This document shows, in pieces, positions 1-6,221 of a DNA stretch of 7,912 nucleotides (position 1 is the stretch's first letter; each line of letters starts with the position of its first letter). This DNA comes from Alistipes sp. GTDB taxonomy: Bacteria; Bacteroidota; Bacteroidia; Bacteroidales; Rikenellaceae. The stretch is from positions 1 through 7,912 of the forward strand of contig JAFNUH010000370.1 of NCBI GenBank assembly GCA_017384185.1, given 5' to 3'. Position numbers and translations under genes: made by a program. The notes under the pieces are model-generated. The model had not been told where the DNA came from and did not search any database. It saw only the letters and a list, made by a program, of their open reading frames with translations.

Positions 1-966
1 AAAGGTAGCGTGGAGTATGTTTTTACCTTCGAGAACAGATCCTCGAAGCCGATTGTTATTCTCGATGTGATGAGTAGTTGTGGATGTACAACGCCATCAT
101 ATTCTCGAAAACCAATTATGCCCAAGCAGCGTGGCGAGATAAAAGTTGCTTTTGATCCGACGGATCGTCCTGGAAAATTCTCCAAAGGTGTTTCGGTGCT
201 GACCTCAGCATCGACTACGGCGGTTACGCTACTTTTGGAGGGAAATGTTATTCCTCGTGAGAAGACAACCGAGGAGATTTATCCTTTTGACTTAGGCAGT
301 GGAGTGCGCCTGACAACAACATTTCATTCGTTTGCGTACGTGGGGCGTGGTGAGCGTGTCTCGGAGCGTATCGGGTGGATTAATACGTCGGGGCGGGATG
401 TCGATTTCAAACTTTTACCCAAGCAACTCAGCGGTGTGGCAAAAATTGTTACGCCAAAGGTTATGAAGGCGGGCGAGCGAGGCGAGATTGTTATCTCGTA
501 TGAGGTTGATGCTCAGAGCAGTCGCTATGGTACGTTGGAAGATGTGTTTGGCGTAGATGTAAATGGTAAAGAGGCCTCTGTAATCATAACAATGAATGCC
601 ATTGCTGTCGATAAATTTGATAGGGAAACGGAGGATATATCACAGCCGAGTTGTGAATTATCAAAAAAAATTATTAAATTTGGCGATGTAAAACAGGGTA
701 AGACGACAACAGATGAGTCCGTATATCTTGTTAATGAGGGTGAAAGTGAGTTGATAATCAGGGCGGTAGAGTGGAATACGAAGGCTCTGAATTGCTCCTT
801 AAAAGCAGGTGATAAAGTGAAAGCTGGTGAGCGAGTAGCTATAAAACTTACGCTCGATACGTCGAATTGCAATCACGGCGTTTGGGTGGATCGCTTGAAG
901 ATTATTACCAACGACCCTTCTCGCCCTATGCAGACGATACGTGTGACGGCTATCGTTGTAGATTAG
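1..966 (+). CDS. DUF1573 domain-containing protein (5'-partial)
   Basis: This is the 3' part of a gene that begins left of the window. The frame is open from base 1 and 321 residues are visible, ending at TAG 964-966. The first visible domain matches DUF1573: the SCGCT motif lies at visible residues 26-30, followed by an 'FDPTDRPGKFSKG' segment and a 'LEGNVIP' strand. A middle beta-rich domain follows, and the last ~95 residues (from 'FGDVKQG', about residue 227) look like a second DUF1573/ASH-like Ig fold ending in 'ITNDPSRP'. DUF1573 proteins in Bacteroidota are usually exported, with a signal peptide, but that end is missing here. Molecular function is unknown. A GTG at 10 lies inside the conserved domain, so it is not the true start. 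About 50 nt without a visible terminator separate it from nfnA, so cotranscription is possible. The family call is fairly sure; the role is not. Confidence 0.8.
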   Translation, partial: KGSVEYVFTFENRSSKPIVILDVMSSCGCTTPSYSRKPIMPKQRGEIKVAFDPTDRPGKFSKGVSVLTSASTTAVTLLLEGNVIPREKTTEEIYPFDLGSGVRLTTTFHSFAYVGRGERVSERIGWINTSGRDVDFKLLPKQLSGVAKIVTPKVMKAGERGEIVISYEVDAQSSRYGTLEDVFGVDVNGKEASVIITMNAIAVDKFDRETEDISQPSCELSKKIIKFGDVKQGKTTTDESVYLVNEGESELIIRAVEWNTKALNCSLKAGDKVKAGERVAIKLTLDTSNCNHGVWVDRLKIITNDPSRPMQTIRVTAIVVD

Positions 967-990
967 TCAAATGTAGTTAGTTAGGAAATA

Positions 991-1012
991 CCAAGTGAGT
1001 TCTTGGAACTCA
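991..1012 (+). promoter_or_regulatory. Overlapping alternative hairpins before nfnA
   Basis: Two inverted repeats share bases just upstream of the nfnA start. CCAAG 991-995 can pair with CTTGG 1002-1006 around a 6-nt loop. TGAGTTC 996-1002 can pair with GAACTCA 1006-1012 around a 3-nt loop. They cannot form at the same time, and the second ends 2 nt before ATG 1015. Both are short and may be chance. A regulatory role is inference only. Confidence 0.25.
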
Positions 1013-1020
1013 AAATGCTT

Positions 1021-1881
1021 ATGTTTAGAATCGTAGAGAAACGAGCGTTGGCAGATAATATCTATTTGCTGCGCATCGAGGCTCCCCGTGTGGCGCAGAG
1101 TGCGTTGCCGGGGCAATTTGTTATTGTTCGTGTTGACGAGCAGGGCGAGCGTGTACCCCTCACAATCGCCGATTATGATAAGGAGGATGGAACGGTAACC
1201 ATTGTTATTCAGACTATTGGCGTTTCAACTCGTAAGCTGTGTGCACTTAGCGAAGGTGATTCGATAGCCGATTTTGCTGGTCCGTTGGGTAATCCTTCGG
1301 AGTTTATCCACCTCTCGGAGGAGGAGCTTAAGAGCCGCCGCTACCTCTTTGTTGCAGGTGGTGTGGGAACAGCTCCCGTATATCCGCAGGTTAAGTGGCT
1401 CTGCGAGCACGGATGCAAGGCGGATGTTATCATAGGAGCTAAGACCGCCTCGATGTTGATTTATACCGAGGAGATGGAGAAGGTTGCCGATAACCTCTAT
1501 ATTGCAACTGACGATGGCTCGTGTGGCTTCAAGGGTATGGTGACAGCCAAGATTAAGGATTTGATTGATAATGAGGGCAAGAGCTACGACGAGTGCGTGG
1601 CTATTGGTCCGATGATTATGATGAAGTTCGTGACGCTCACCACCAAGGAGTATTCGCTCCCCACAACCGTGTCGCTCAACGCCTTGATGGTTGATGGTAC
1701 GGGTATGTGTGGTGCGTGCCGTGTAAGTGTTGATGGAAAGACTTACTTCACTTGTGTTGACGGCCCTGAGTTCGATGGTCATAAGGTTGATTTTGATGAG
1801 GCTATGCGTCGTCAGGCTATGTATCGCAATCAGGAGGGTGTTGCAACAGAGAAACATAATCATAAATGTAACTGTTTTTAA
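1021..1881 (+). CDS. nfnA: NfnA, FAD/[2Fe-2S] subunit of NADH-dependent ferredoxin:NADP+ oxidoreductase
   Basis: This is the small subunit of the cytoplasmic electron-bifurcating NfnAB complex (286 aa), often annotated as a sulfide dehydrogenase or dihydroorotate dehydrogenase-like electron transfer subunit. The N-terminal half is a ferredoxin-reductase beta barrel with the FAD motif 'RVPLT'. The middle is an NAD-binding lobe with 'FVAGGVGTAPVYP' and a later 'IGPMIMMK' segment. Near the C-terminus a [2Fe-2S] loop has the pattern D225-x4-C230-x2-C233-x11-C245. In PyrK relatives the first ligand is Cys, and Asp at this position is characteristic of NfnA. The start is uncertain: ATG 1021 gives the family-like N-terminus 'MFRIVEKR', ATG 1015 adds two residues, and TTG 1003 is unlikely. 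nfnB follows after 5 nt, so the two are surely one operon. The tail ends in an unusual HxHxCxC run. Confidence 0.88.
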   Translation: MFRIVEKRALADNIYLLRIEAPRVAQSALPGQFVIVRVDEQGERVPLTIADYDKEDGTVTIVIQTIGVSTRKLCALSEGDSIADFAGPLGNPSEFIHLSEEELKSRRYLFVAGGVGTAPVYPQVKWLCEHGCKADVIIGAKTASMLIYTEEMEKVADNLYIATDDGSCGFKGMVTAKIKDLIDNEGKSYDECVAIGPMIMMKFVTLTTKEYSLPTTVSLNALMVDGTGMCGACRVSVDGKTYFTCVDGPEFDGHKVDFDEAMRRQAMYRNQEGVATEKHNHKCNCF

Positions 1882-1886
1882 GGGCT

Positions 1887-3272
1887 ATGGCAAATAAAAT
1901 TCCCCGTGTTAGCGTACGTGAGCAGGAGCCCGCAGTACGTGCCACCAATTTCGAAGAGGTGTGCTATGGTTATAACGCCGAGGAGGCTCAGTTGGAGGCT
2001 ACTCGCTGTTTGAATTGTAAGAATCCACGATGCGTTGCGGCGTGTCCTGTAAATATTAATATTCCTGCATTTATCCAGAAGGTTGCCGAGGGTGACCTCT
2101 CGGCTGCTTCGGCAATTATTGCCGAGGATAGCTCATTGCCGAGCATCTGTGGTCGTGTGTGTCCGCAGGAGACACAGTGCGAGGGCTCTTGTATCCTCGG
2201 TATTAAGGGCGAGCCGGTAGCTATCGGTAAGCTGGAGCGTTTTGTCGGCGATTGGAGCCTTGAGAACGAGTGTAAGAGCTGTGTTGAGATTACTCCCAAT
2301 GGTAAGAAGGTGGCTGTTATCGGTAGCGGTCCTTCGGGTTTGGCGTGTGCCAGCGACTTGGCGAAGATGGGTTATGAGGTTACGGTATTCGAGGCTCTGC
2401 ACAAGTTGGGCGGAGTGTTGGTTTATGGTATCCCTGAGTTCCGTCTGCCTAAGGAGAAGATTGTTGCTCGTGAGATCGATGATGTGCGTCGTTTGGGTGT
2501 TAAGTTTGAGACAGATGTTATCGTTGGTCGTACTATTACCATCGATTCTCTGTTGAACGAGGAGGGTTTCTCGGCTGTCTTTATCGGCTCGGGAGCAGGT
2601 CTTCCACGTTTTATGGGTATCGAGGGTGAGAACTTGAATGGCGTTGTTTCGGCAAACGAGTTTTTGACCCGTGCCAACCTGATGCGTGCGTACGATGATG
2701 AGTATGATACACCGATTTATGTCGGTAAGCGTGTAGTTGTTGTTGGTGGTGGTAACGTTGCGATGGATGCTGTGCGTACGGCAAAGCGTTTGGGTGCAGA
2801 GGCTACTATCATCTACCGCCGTTCGGAGGCTGAGCTTCCCGCTCGTCGTGAGGAGGTACACCACGCAAAGGAGGAGGGCATTGAGTTTAAGATGCTTACA
2901 AATCCCATTCGTGTACTTGGCGATGAGAAGGGCTGGGTAACGGCTCTTAGTTGCGTTGAGATGGAGTTGGGCGAGCCTGATGAGAGTGGTCGTCGTTCTC
3001 CTGTTGTTAAGGAGGGCTCGGACTTTACCGTTGAGTGCGATGTGGTGATTATGGCGTTGGGTACATCGCCTAACCCGCTGCTTAAGAGCACAACTAAGGG
3101 TCTTGAGACCAACCGCCGTGGTTGCATTGTAGCTGATGAGATGGGCGTAACCTCTCGTGAGGGCGTCTTTGCGGGTGGCGATGCCGTTACGGGAGCTGCT
3201 ACGGTTATCTTGGCGATGGGTGCAGGTCGTAAGGCTGCGAAGGCTATCGACGAGTATATCAAGAGTAAGTAA
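1887..3272 (+). CDS. nfnB: NfnB, NADPH-binding flavoprotein subunit (GltA/GltD-like)
   Basis: This 461-aa protein is the large subunit of NfnAB, commonly mislabelled 'NADPH-dependent glutamate synthase, homotetrameric'. The N-terminal iron-sulfur domain carries C41-x2-C44-x4-C49-x3-C53P and C88-x3-C92-x5-C98-x3-C102, consistent with two [4Fe-4S] clusters. An FAD Rossmann motif GSGPSG lies at 146-151, followed by 'LGGVLVYGIPEFRLPK'. The NADP-binding motif GGGNVAMDA begins at 287, with 'YRRSEAELPARREE' downstream. The C-terminal FAD motif 'AGGDAVTGAATV' is near 429. The full length matches the family. With NfnA it couples NADH and NADPH to ferredoxin by flavin-based bifurcation. No glutamate synthase large subunit is adjacent, which fits Nfn better than GltD. 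AGGG at 1881-1884 overlaps the nfnA stop, too close to ATG 1887 for a good ribosome site, so translational coupling is likely. Confidence 0.9.
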   Translation: MANKIPRVSVREQEPAVRATNFEEVCYGYNAEEAQLEATRCLNCKNPRCVAACPVNINIPAFIQKVAEGDLSAASAIIAEDSSLPSICGRVCPQETQCEGSCILGIKGEPVAIGKLERFVGDWSLENECKSCVEITPNGKKVAVIGSGPSGLACASDLAKMGYEVTVFEALHKLGGVLVYGIPEFRLPKEKIVAREIDDVRRLGVKFETDVIVGRTITIDSLLNEEGFSAVFIGSGAGLPRFMGIEGENLNGVVSANEFLTRANLMRAYDDEYDTPIYVGKRVVVVGGGNVAMDAVRTAKRLGAEATIIYRRSEAELPARREEVHHAKEEGIEFKMLTNPIRVLGDEKGWVTALSCVEMELGEPDESGRRSPVVKEGSDFTVECDVVIMALGTSPNPLLKSTTKGLETNRRGCIVADEMGVTSREGVFAGGDAVTGAATVILAMGAGRKAAKAIDEYIKSK

Positions 3273-3292
3273 TTTTTGATATGATATTTTAG

Positions 3293-3323
3293 AGCGGTTT
3301 GGCATCTGCCGAACCGCTTTTTT
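3293..3323 (+). terminator. Rho-independent terminator after nfnB
   Basis: AGCGGTTTGGC at 3293-3303 pairs with GCCGAACCGCT at 3308-3318, an 11-bp stem with one G-U wobble and a 4-nt loop (atct). A run of six T follows at 3318-3323. It starts 20 nt after the nfnB stop and should end the nfn transcript before the HAD gene. Confidence 0.9.
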
Positions 3324-3356
3324 CGTTGTGGTAGTGTTTATTATCAAAATTATCCG

Positions 3357-3364
3357 TATATTTG
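3357..3364 (+). promoter_or_regulatory. Candidate -7 element for the HAD-symporter-rdgB unit
   Basis: TATATTTG at 3357-3364 matches the Bacteroidota -7 consensus TAnnTTTG. It sits after the nfnB terminator and about 29 nt before ATG 3393, where a promoter is needed. No good TTTG -33 partner is visible at the 19-21 nt spacing; the best nearby is a TTTA at 3337-3340, which is too close. The call rests on one element and on position. Confidence 0.4.
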
Positions 3365-3392
3365 TTAAATTAACAATTTTATTGATTTGGTT

Positions 3393-4229
3393 ATGGAGTA
3401 CACCGTAGCGCTTATTTACGATTTTGACGGCACGTTAGCCCCTGGTAATATGCAGGAGTACGATTTTATTCCCGCCGTAGGCAAAAGCAATAAGGAGTTT
3501 TGGAACGATGCTAATGTTTTGGCAGAGACGCAGGATGCCGACCCCGTGTTGGCATATATGGCACGTATGATTCAGGAGGCACAGAGCAAGGGCTTGTCGC
3601 TCCGTCGTGAGGCTTTTCAGGAGTCGGGTCGTAATATCCGTTACTATAATGGTGTGGAGGGTTGGTTTCCACGTATGAATGCCTATGCAGCAGAGCGAGG
3701 TATTAAACTTTTGCACTATGTCAATTCATCTGGTATGAAGGAGATTATCGAGGGTACATCTATCGCCCACGAGTTTAAGCACGTTTACGCCTGCTCGTTC
3801 CTGTATAATGTCGATGGCATAGCCTATTGGCCCGCCGTGGCTGTAAACTACACCAATAAGACGCAGTTTATCTTCAAGATAAACAAGGGCGTGGAGTCGG
3901 TATATGATACCCGTATGGTCAATCAATATATGGAGGAGAATCGTCGTCCCGTTCCGTTCAAACGTATGATTTATGTAGGCGATGGTATGACCGATATCCC
4001 TTGTATGAAGTTGGTAAAAAACTACGGCGGTCATTCGATTGCGGTATATAACCCCGACGATAAGAATAAGCGCAAGGAGATGAATACTCTTATCCGTGAT
4101 AACCGTGTGAATTTTGTATGCGCAGCCGACTACTCGGCAGGCTCGGAGATTGATACCGTCGTGAAGTCTATTATCGATAAAATTGCAGCTGACCTTCGCC
4201 TTGAGCAGTTGGAGGCTGATAGAGTGTAA
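3393..4229 (+). CDS. HAD-superfamily phosphatase (phosphoserine phosphatase-like)
   Basis: This 278-aa cytoplasmic hydrolase has all four haloacid dehalogenase motifs. Motif I is DFDGT at 10-14, with D10 the likely nucleophile and D12 the acid/base. Motif II is the 'VNSSG' serine pair near 112-113. Motif III is probably K156 in 'NKTQF'. Motif IV is GDGMTD at 196-201, with D197 and D201 as Mg2+ ligands. Residues between motifs I and II (about 20-100) form a helical C1-type cap. The fold resembles phosphoserine phosphatase, but I cannot name the substrate. ATG 3393 starts immediately before the motif I strand; TTG 3387 would add two residues and is less likely. There is no clear Shine-Dalgarno sequence, only an AT-rich leader. 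It appears to be the first gene of a three-gene unit, with 22 nt to the symporter. Confidence 0.85.
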   Translation: MEYTVALIYDFDGTLAPGNMQEYDFIPAVGKSNKEFWNDANVLAETQDADPVLAYMARMIQEAQSKGLSLRREAFQESGRNIRYYNGVEGWFPRMNAYAAERGIKLLHYVNSSGMKEIIEGTSIAHEFKHVYACSFLYNVDGIAYWPAVAVNYTNKTQFIFKINKGVESVYDTRMVNQYMEENRRPVPFKRMIYVGDGMTDIPCMKLVKNYGGHSIAVYNPDDKNKRKEMNTLIRDNRVNFVCAADYSAGSEIDTVVKSIIDKIAADLRLEQLEADRV

Positions 4230-4251
4230 ATAATTAATAATCAATATAGTT

Positions 4252-5406
4252 TTGAAGAAGTTTCGTTTTGGGCTTTTGCCACGTATTATTGTTGCCATTG
4301 CTCTGGGTGTCGCCTTGGGTGGCGTGTTGCCAGAGTGGATGGTAAGAGTATTTTTGACCTTCAATGGCGTCTTTAGTCAATTCCTGGGATTTGCTATTCC
4401 TTTGATAATCGTTGGTATGGTCATTCCTGCTATCGGCGATATTGGTCGTGGTGCTGGACGTATGTTGGCTATCACAGTAGCGTTGGCTTACGGCTCAACC
4501 GTTGTTGCTGGATTAGCCTCTTATTTTACGGGAGCTTTGACCTTCCCGTCGCTTATAGATTCGCAGGTACAACTCGACGCTGCCGGTGAGGCGACGAAGA
4601 TTACGCCATTCTTCACGATGAGTATTCCTCCCGTGATGGATGTGATGACGGCACTTGTTATGGCTTTCGTTGTGGGCTTGGGGTTGGCATATGTCAAGGG
4701 CGATGTATTGCGCAGTGCCGCTAAGGAGTTTGAGAAGATTATCACGATGACCATCGAGTCGGTGATTATCCCTCTTTTGCCGATATATATCTTTGGTATC
4801 TTCCTTGATATGACTGCCGCAGGCGAGGTATATCGTGTGCTGACGGTCTTTATTAAGATTATCGGTGTTATATTCCTGTTGCATATTGTGTGGTTGATGT
4901 TCCTCTACGTGGTGTCGGGTTTGGTCTCAGGACGTAATCCGTTTAAGATGCTTTCGACAATGCTTCCCGCATATTTTACAGCGTTGGGTACGCAGTCCTC
5001 GGCTGCAACTATCCCCGTAACTTTGGCGCAAAGTCGTAAGATGGGTGTCAGCGAGCAGGTCTCAGGTTTTGTTGTTCCGCTCTGCGCTACGATTCATATG
5101 TCGGGCAGTATGCTGAAGATTGTGGCTTGTGCTATGGCTTTGATGATGATGCAGGGTATGGCGTTTAACTTTATGCTCTTCTTCGGCTTTATCTGTCTGT
5201 TGGCTATCACAATGGTGGCGGCGGCAGGTGTCCCTGGAGGTGCTATTATGGCAGCACTTGGCGTGTTGGCATCGGTATTGGGATTCTCGCCCGAGGATCA
5301 GGCGCTTATGATTTCGTTGTATATTGCTATGGATAGCTTTGGCACGGCTTGTAATGTTACGGGCGACGGCGCTTTGGCGGCTATCGTAGATAAAATTAAA
5401 GGTTAG
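4252..5406 (+). CDS. DAACS-family amino acid:cation symporter, TTG start
   Basis: This 384-aa inner-membrane protein has about eight hydrophobic segments plus re-entrant hairpins and belongs to the dicarboxylate/amino acid:cation symporter family (GltP/GltPh/SstT). HP1 carries 'SSAATIP' at 249-255. The TM7 unwound motif, NMDGT in GltPh, reads HMSGS at 282-286. HP2 has 'VPGGAIM'. TM8 reads D361-S-F-G-T365 and N368-VTGD372. The residue matching GltPh R397, which holds the side-chain carboxylate of aspartate, is G364. The match to sodium ligand D312 is S284. SstT, a serine/threonine transporter, likewise lacks both, so a neutral substrate is plausible. TTG 4252 is the probable start: it gives the family N-terminus '[12 protein letters not shown]', and no ATG, GTG or other TTG lies between it and the upstream in-frame stop at 4231. 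It is 22 nt after the HAD gene and 2 nt before rdgB. Confidence 0.88.
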   Translation: MKKFRFGLLPRIIVAIALGVALGGVLPEWMVRVFLTFNGVFSQFLGFAIPLIIVGMVIPAIGDIGRGAGRMLAITVALAYGSTVVAGLASYFTGALTFPSLIDSQVQLDAAGEATKITPFFTMSIPPVMDVMTALVMAFVVGLGLAYVKGDVLRSAAKEFEKIITMTIESVIIPLLPIYIFGIFLDMTAAGEVYRVLTVFIKIIGVIFLLHIVWLMFLYVVSGLVSGRNPFKMLSTMLPAYFTALGTQSSAATIPVTLAQSRKMGVSEQVSGFVVPLCATIHMSGSMLKIVACAMALMMMQGMAFNFMLFFGFICLLAITMVAAAGVPGGAIMAALGVLASVLGFSPEDQALMISLYIAMDSFGTACNVTGDGALAAIVDKIKG

Positions 5407-5408
5407 TT

Positions 5409-5990
5409 ATGAAGATTGTTTTTGCAACAAATAATGCCCATAAGTTGAATGAGGTAGCGCAGGTCGTGGGTGAGAAATTTGAACTTGTGACATTGCGTGA
5501 GTGTGGCATTACTGAGGATATTCCTGAGAATGAGCCTACATTGGAGGGCAACGCTTTGGCAAAGGCTCGCTATGTCTATTCACGTACGGGCTTGAATTGT
5601 TTTGCCGATGATACAGGCTTGGAGGTAGATGCATTGGGCGGGGAGCCCGGTGTGCGTTCGGCTCGTTATGCCACTGATGGTCACGACGATGAGGCTAATA
5701 AACGCCTGTTGTTGGAGCGTATGCAGGGCGTGGAGAATAGAGCAGCACAGTTCCGTACGGCAGTTGCGCTTATTATGGATGGCGAGGAGTATCTCTTCGA
5801 GGGTATCGTGCGTGGCGATATAGCTACCGAGGAGCACGGAGAGGGCGGTTTTGGCTATGACCCGTTGTTTTTCCCCGAGGGCGGAGCGAAAACCTTTGCC
5901 GAGATGAGTGCCGAGGCTAAGAACCAAATCTCGCACCGTGGTCGTGCCGTAAGAAAGTTAGCGGAGTTTTTGCAGAATATTTCTCAATAG
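5409..5990 (+). CDS. rdgB: RdgB/HAM1 XTP/dITP diphosphatase
   Basis: This 193-aa cytoplasmic enzyme hydrolyses non-canonical purine nucleoside triphosphates (dITP, XTP, ITP) to the monophosphate and pyrophosphate, keeping deaminated bases out of DNA and RNA. Family motifs are complete: '[11 protein letters not shown]' at 5-15 (phosphate binding, K12), '[13 protein letters not shown]' at 66-78 with D68 matching the catalytic aspartate of E. coli RdgB, 'GFGYDPLF' from 147, and SHRGRA at 175-180 (base recognition). Length is typical. ATG 5409 has a good AAAGG at 5398-5402, six bases upstream, and lies 2 nt past the symporter stop, so it is the last gene of that unit. Transcription probably ends at the hairpin 6040-6074. 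Confidence 0.95.
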   Translation: MKIVFATNNAHKLNEVAQVVGEKFELVTLRECGITEDIPENEPTLEGNALAKARYVYSRTGLNCFADDTGLEVDALGGEPGVRSARYATDGHDDEANKRLLLERMQGVENRAAQFRTAVALIMDGEEYLFEGIVRGDIATEEHGEGGFGYDPLFFPEGGAKTFAEMSAEAKNQISHRGRAVRKLAEFLQNISQ

Positions 5991-6039
5991 AAAAAGATAA
6001 TGACGACTCGGAAGAATATGAGAAGTATTATAAATGACA

Positions 6040-6074
6040 AAAGCGCTGGTTATCTTGTTGATAATCAGCGCTTT
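6040..6074. terminator. Bidirectional hairpin between convergent rdgB and tRNA-Leu
   Basis: Bases 6040-6053 pair with 6061-6074 in a 14-bp stem (core AGCGCTG/CAGCGCT, one G-T wobble) around a 7-nt loop. The flanks are AAA on the left and TTT on the right, giving a T tract of three on the plus strand and four on the minus strand. It lies 50 nt after the rdgB stop and 1 nt past the encoded CCA end of the minus-strand tRNA, so it can serve both transcripts. The short T tracts make it weaker than the nfnB terminator. Confidence 0.75.
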
Positions 6075-6075
6075 A

Positions 6076-6164
6076 TGGTACTCGAAGCCGGGGTCGAACC
6101 GGCACGGCCATTACTGGCCACAGGATTTTAAGTCCGGCGTGTCTACCTATTCCACCATTCGAGC
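6076..6164 (-). tRNA. tRNA-Leu (anticodon TAA), CCA encoded
   Basis: On the minus strand an 89-nt type II tRNA folds cleanly. The acceptor is GCTCGAA with TTCGAGT (G1-U72 wobble), followed by discriminator A73 and an encoded CCA. The D-loop contains the conserved GG. The anticodon loop is CTTAAAA, with anticodon TAA at 6128-6130 (reads UUA and UUG). The long variable arm has a 5-bp stem GGCCA/TGGCC with loop GTAA, as expected for leucine. The T arm is GCCGG/CCGGC with loop TTCGACC. The anticodon stem CCGGA/TCCTG has one C-T mismatch at 28-42. A36-A37-A38 is the recognition pattern for MiaA, whose gene lies directly upstream. Confidence 0.96.
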
Positions 6165-6190
6165 AACCGCTTACTTTAGGTAAGACGTGG

Positions 6191-6221
6191 CAAAAGTAGC
6201 AAAATTATTTCAATGTGCAAA
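6191..6221 (-). promoter_or_regulatory. Bacteroidota-type promoter for tRNA-Leu
   Basis: Read on the minus strand, TTTG (plus-strand CAAA 6218-6221) and TACTTTTG (plus-strand CAAAAGTA 6191-6198) are separated by exactly 19 nt, an exact match to TTTG-N19-TAnnTTTG. Transcription should start near 6184-6186, giving a leader of about 20 nt before the tRNA 5' end at 6164. The -33 element lies inside the last codons of miaA. A small inverted repeat, CTTAC/GTAAG (6170-6184), fills most of the leader. Confidence 0.8.

Noticed and set aside
663..670. Run of eight A in the DUF1573 gene as a slippage or frameshift site
   Set aside because: The frame stays open on both sides with coherent protein sequence, and no alternative product is evident.
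1225..1863. 212-aa open frame on the minus strand inside nfnA
   Set aside because: It is a shadow of a confidently identified gene; its translation has no recognisable family motif.
2133..3347. 404-aa open frame on the minus strand across nfnB
   Set aside because: It runs antisense through a well-supported flavoprotein and through the terminator; it is rich in Thr, Asn and Arg as expected from the opposite strand of this codon usage.
4247..4254. TAGTTTTG as a -7 promoter element before the symporter
   Set aside because: It overlaps the start codon, which would place transcription inside the coding region, and it has no -33 partner.
6018..6131. Short plus-strand ORF starting at ATG 6018
   Set aside because: It runs through the terminator hairpin and antisense through the tRNA, and shows no coding signature.
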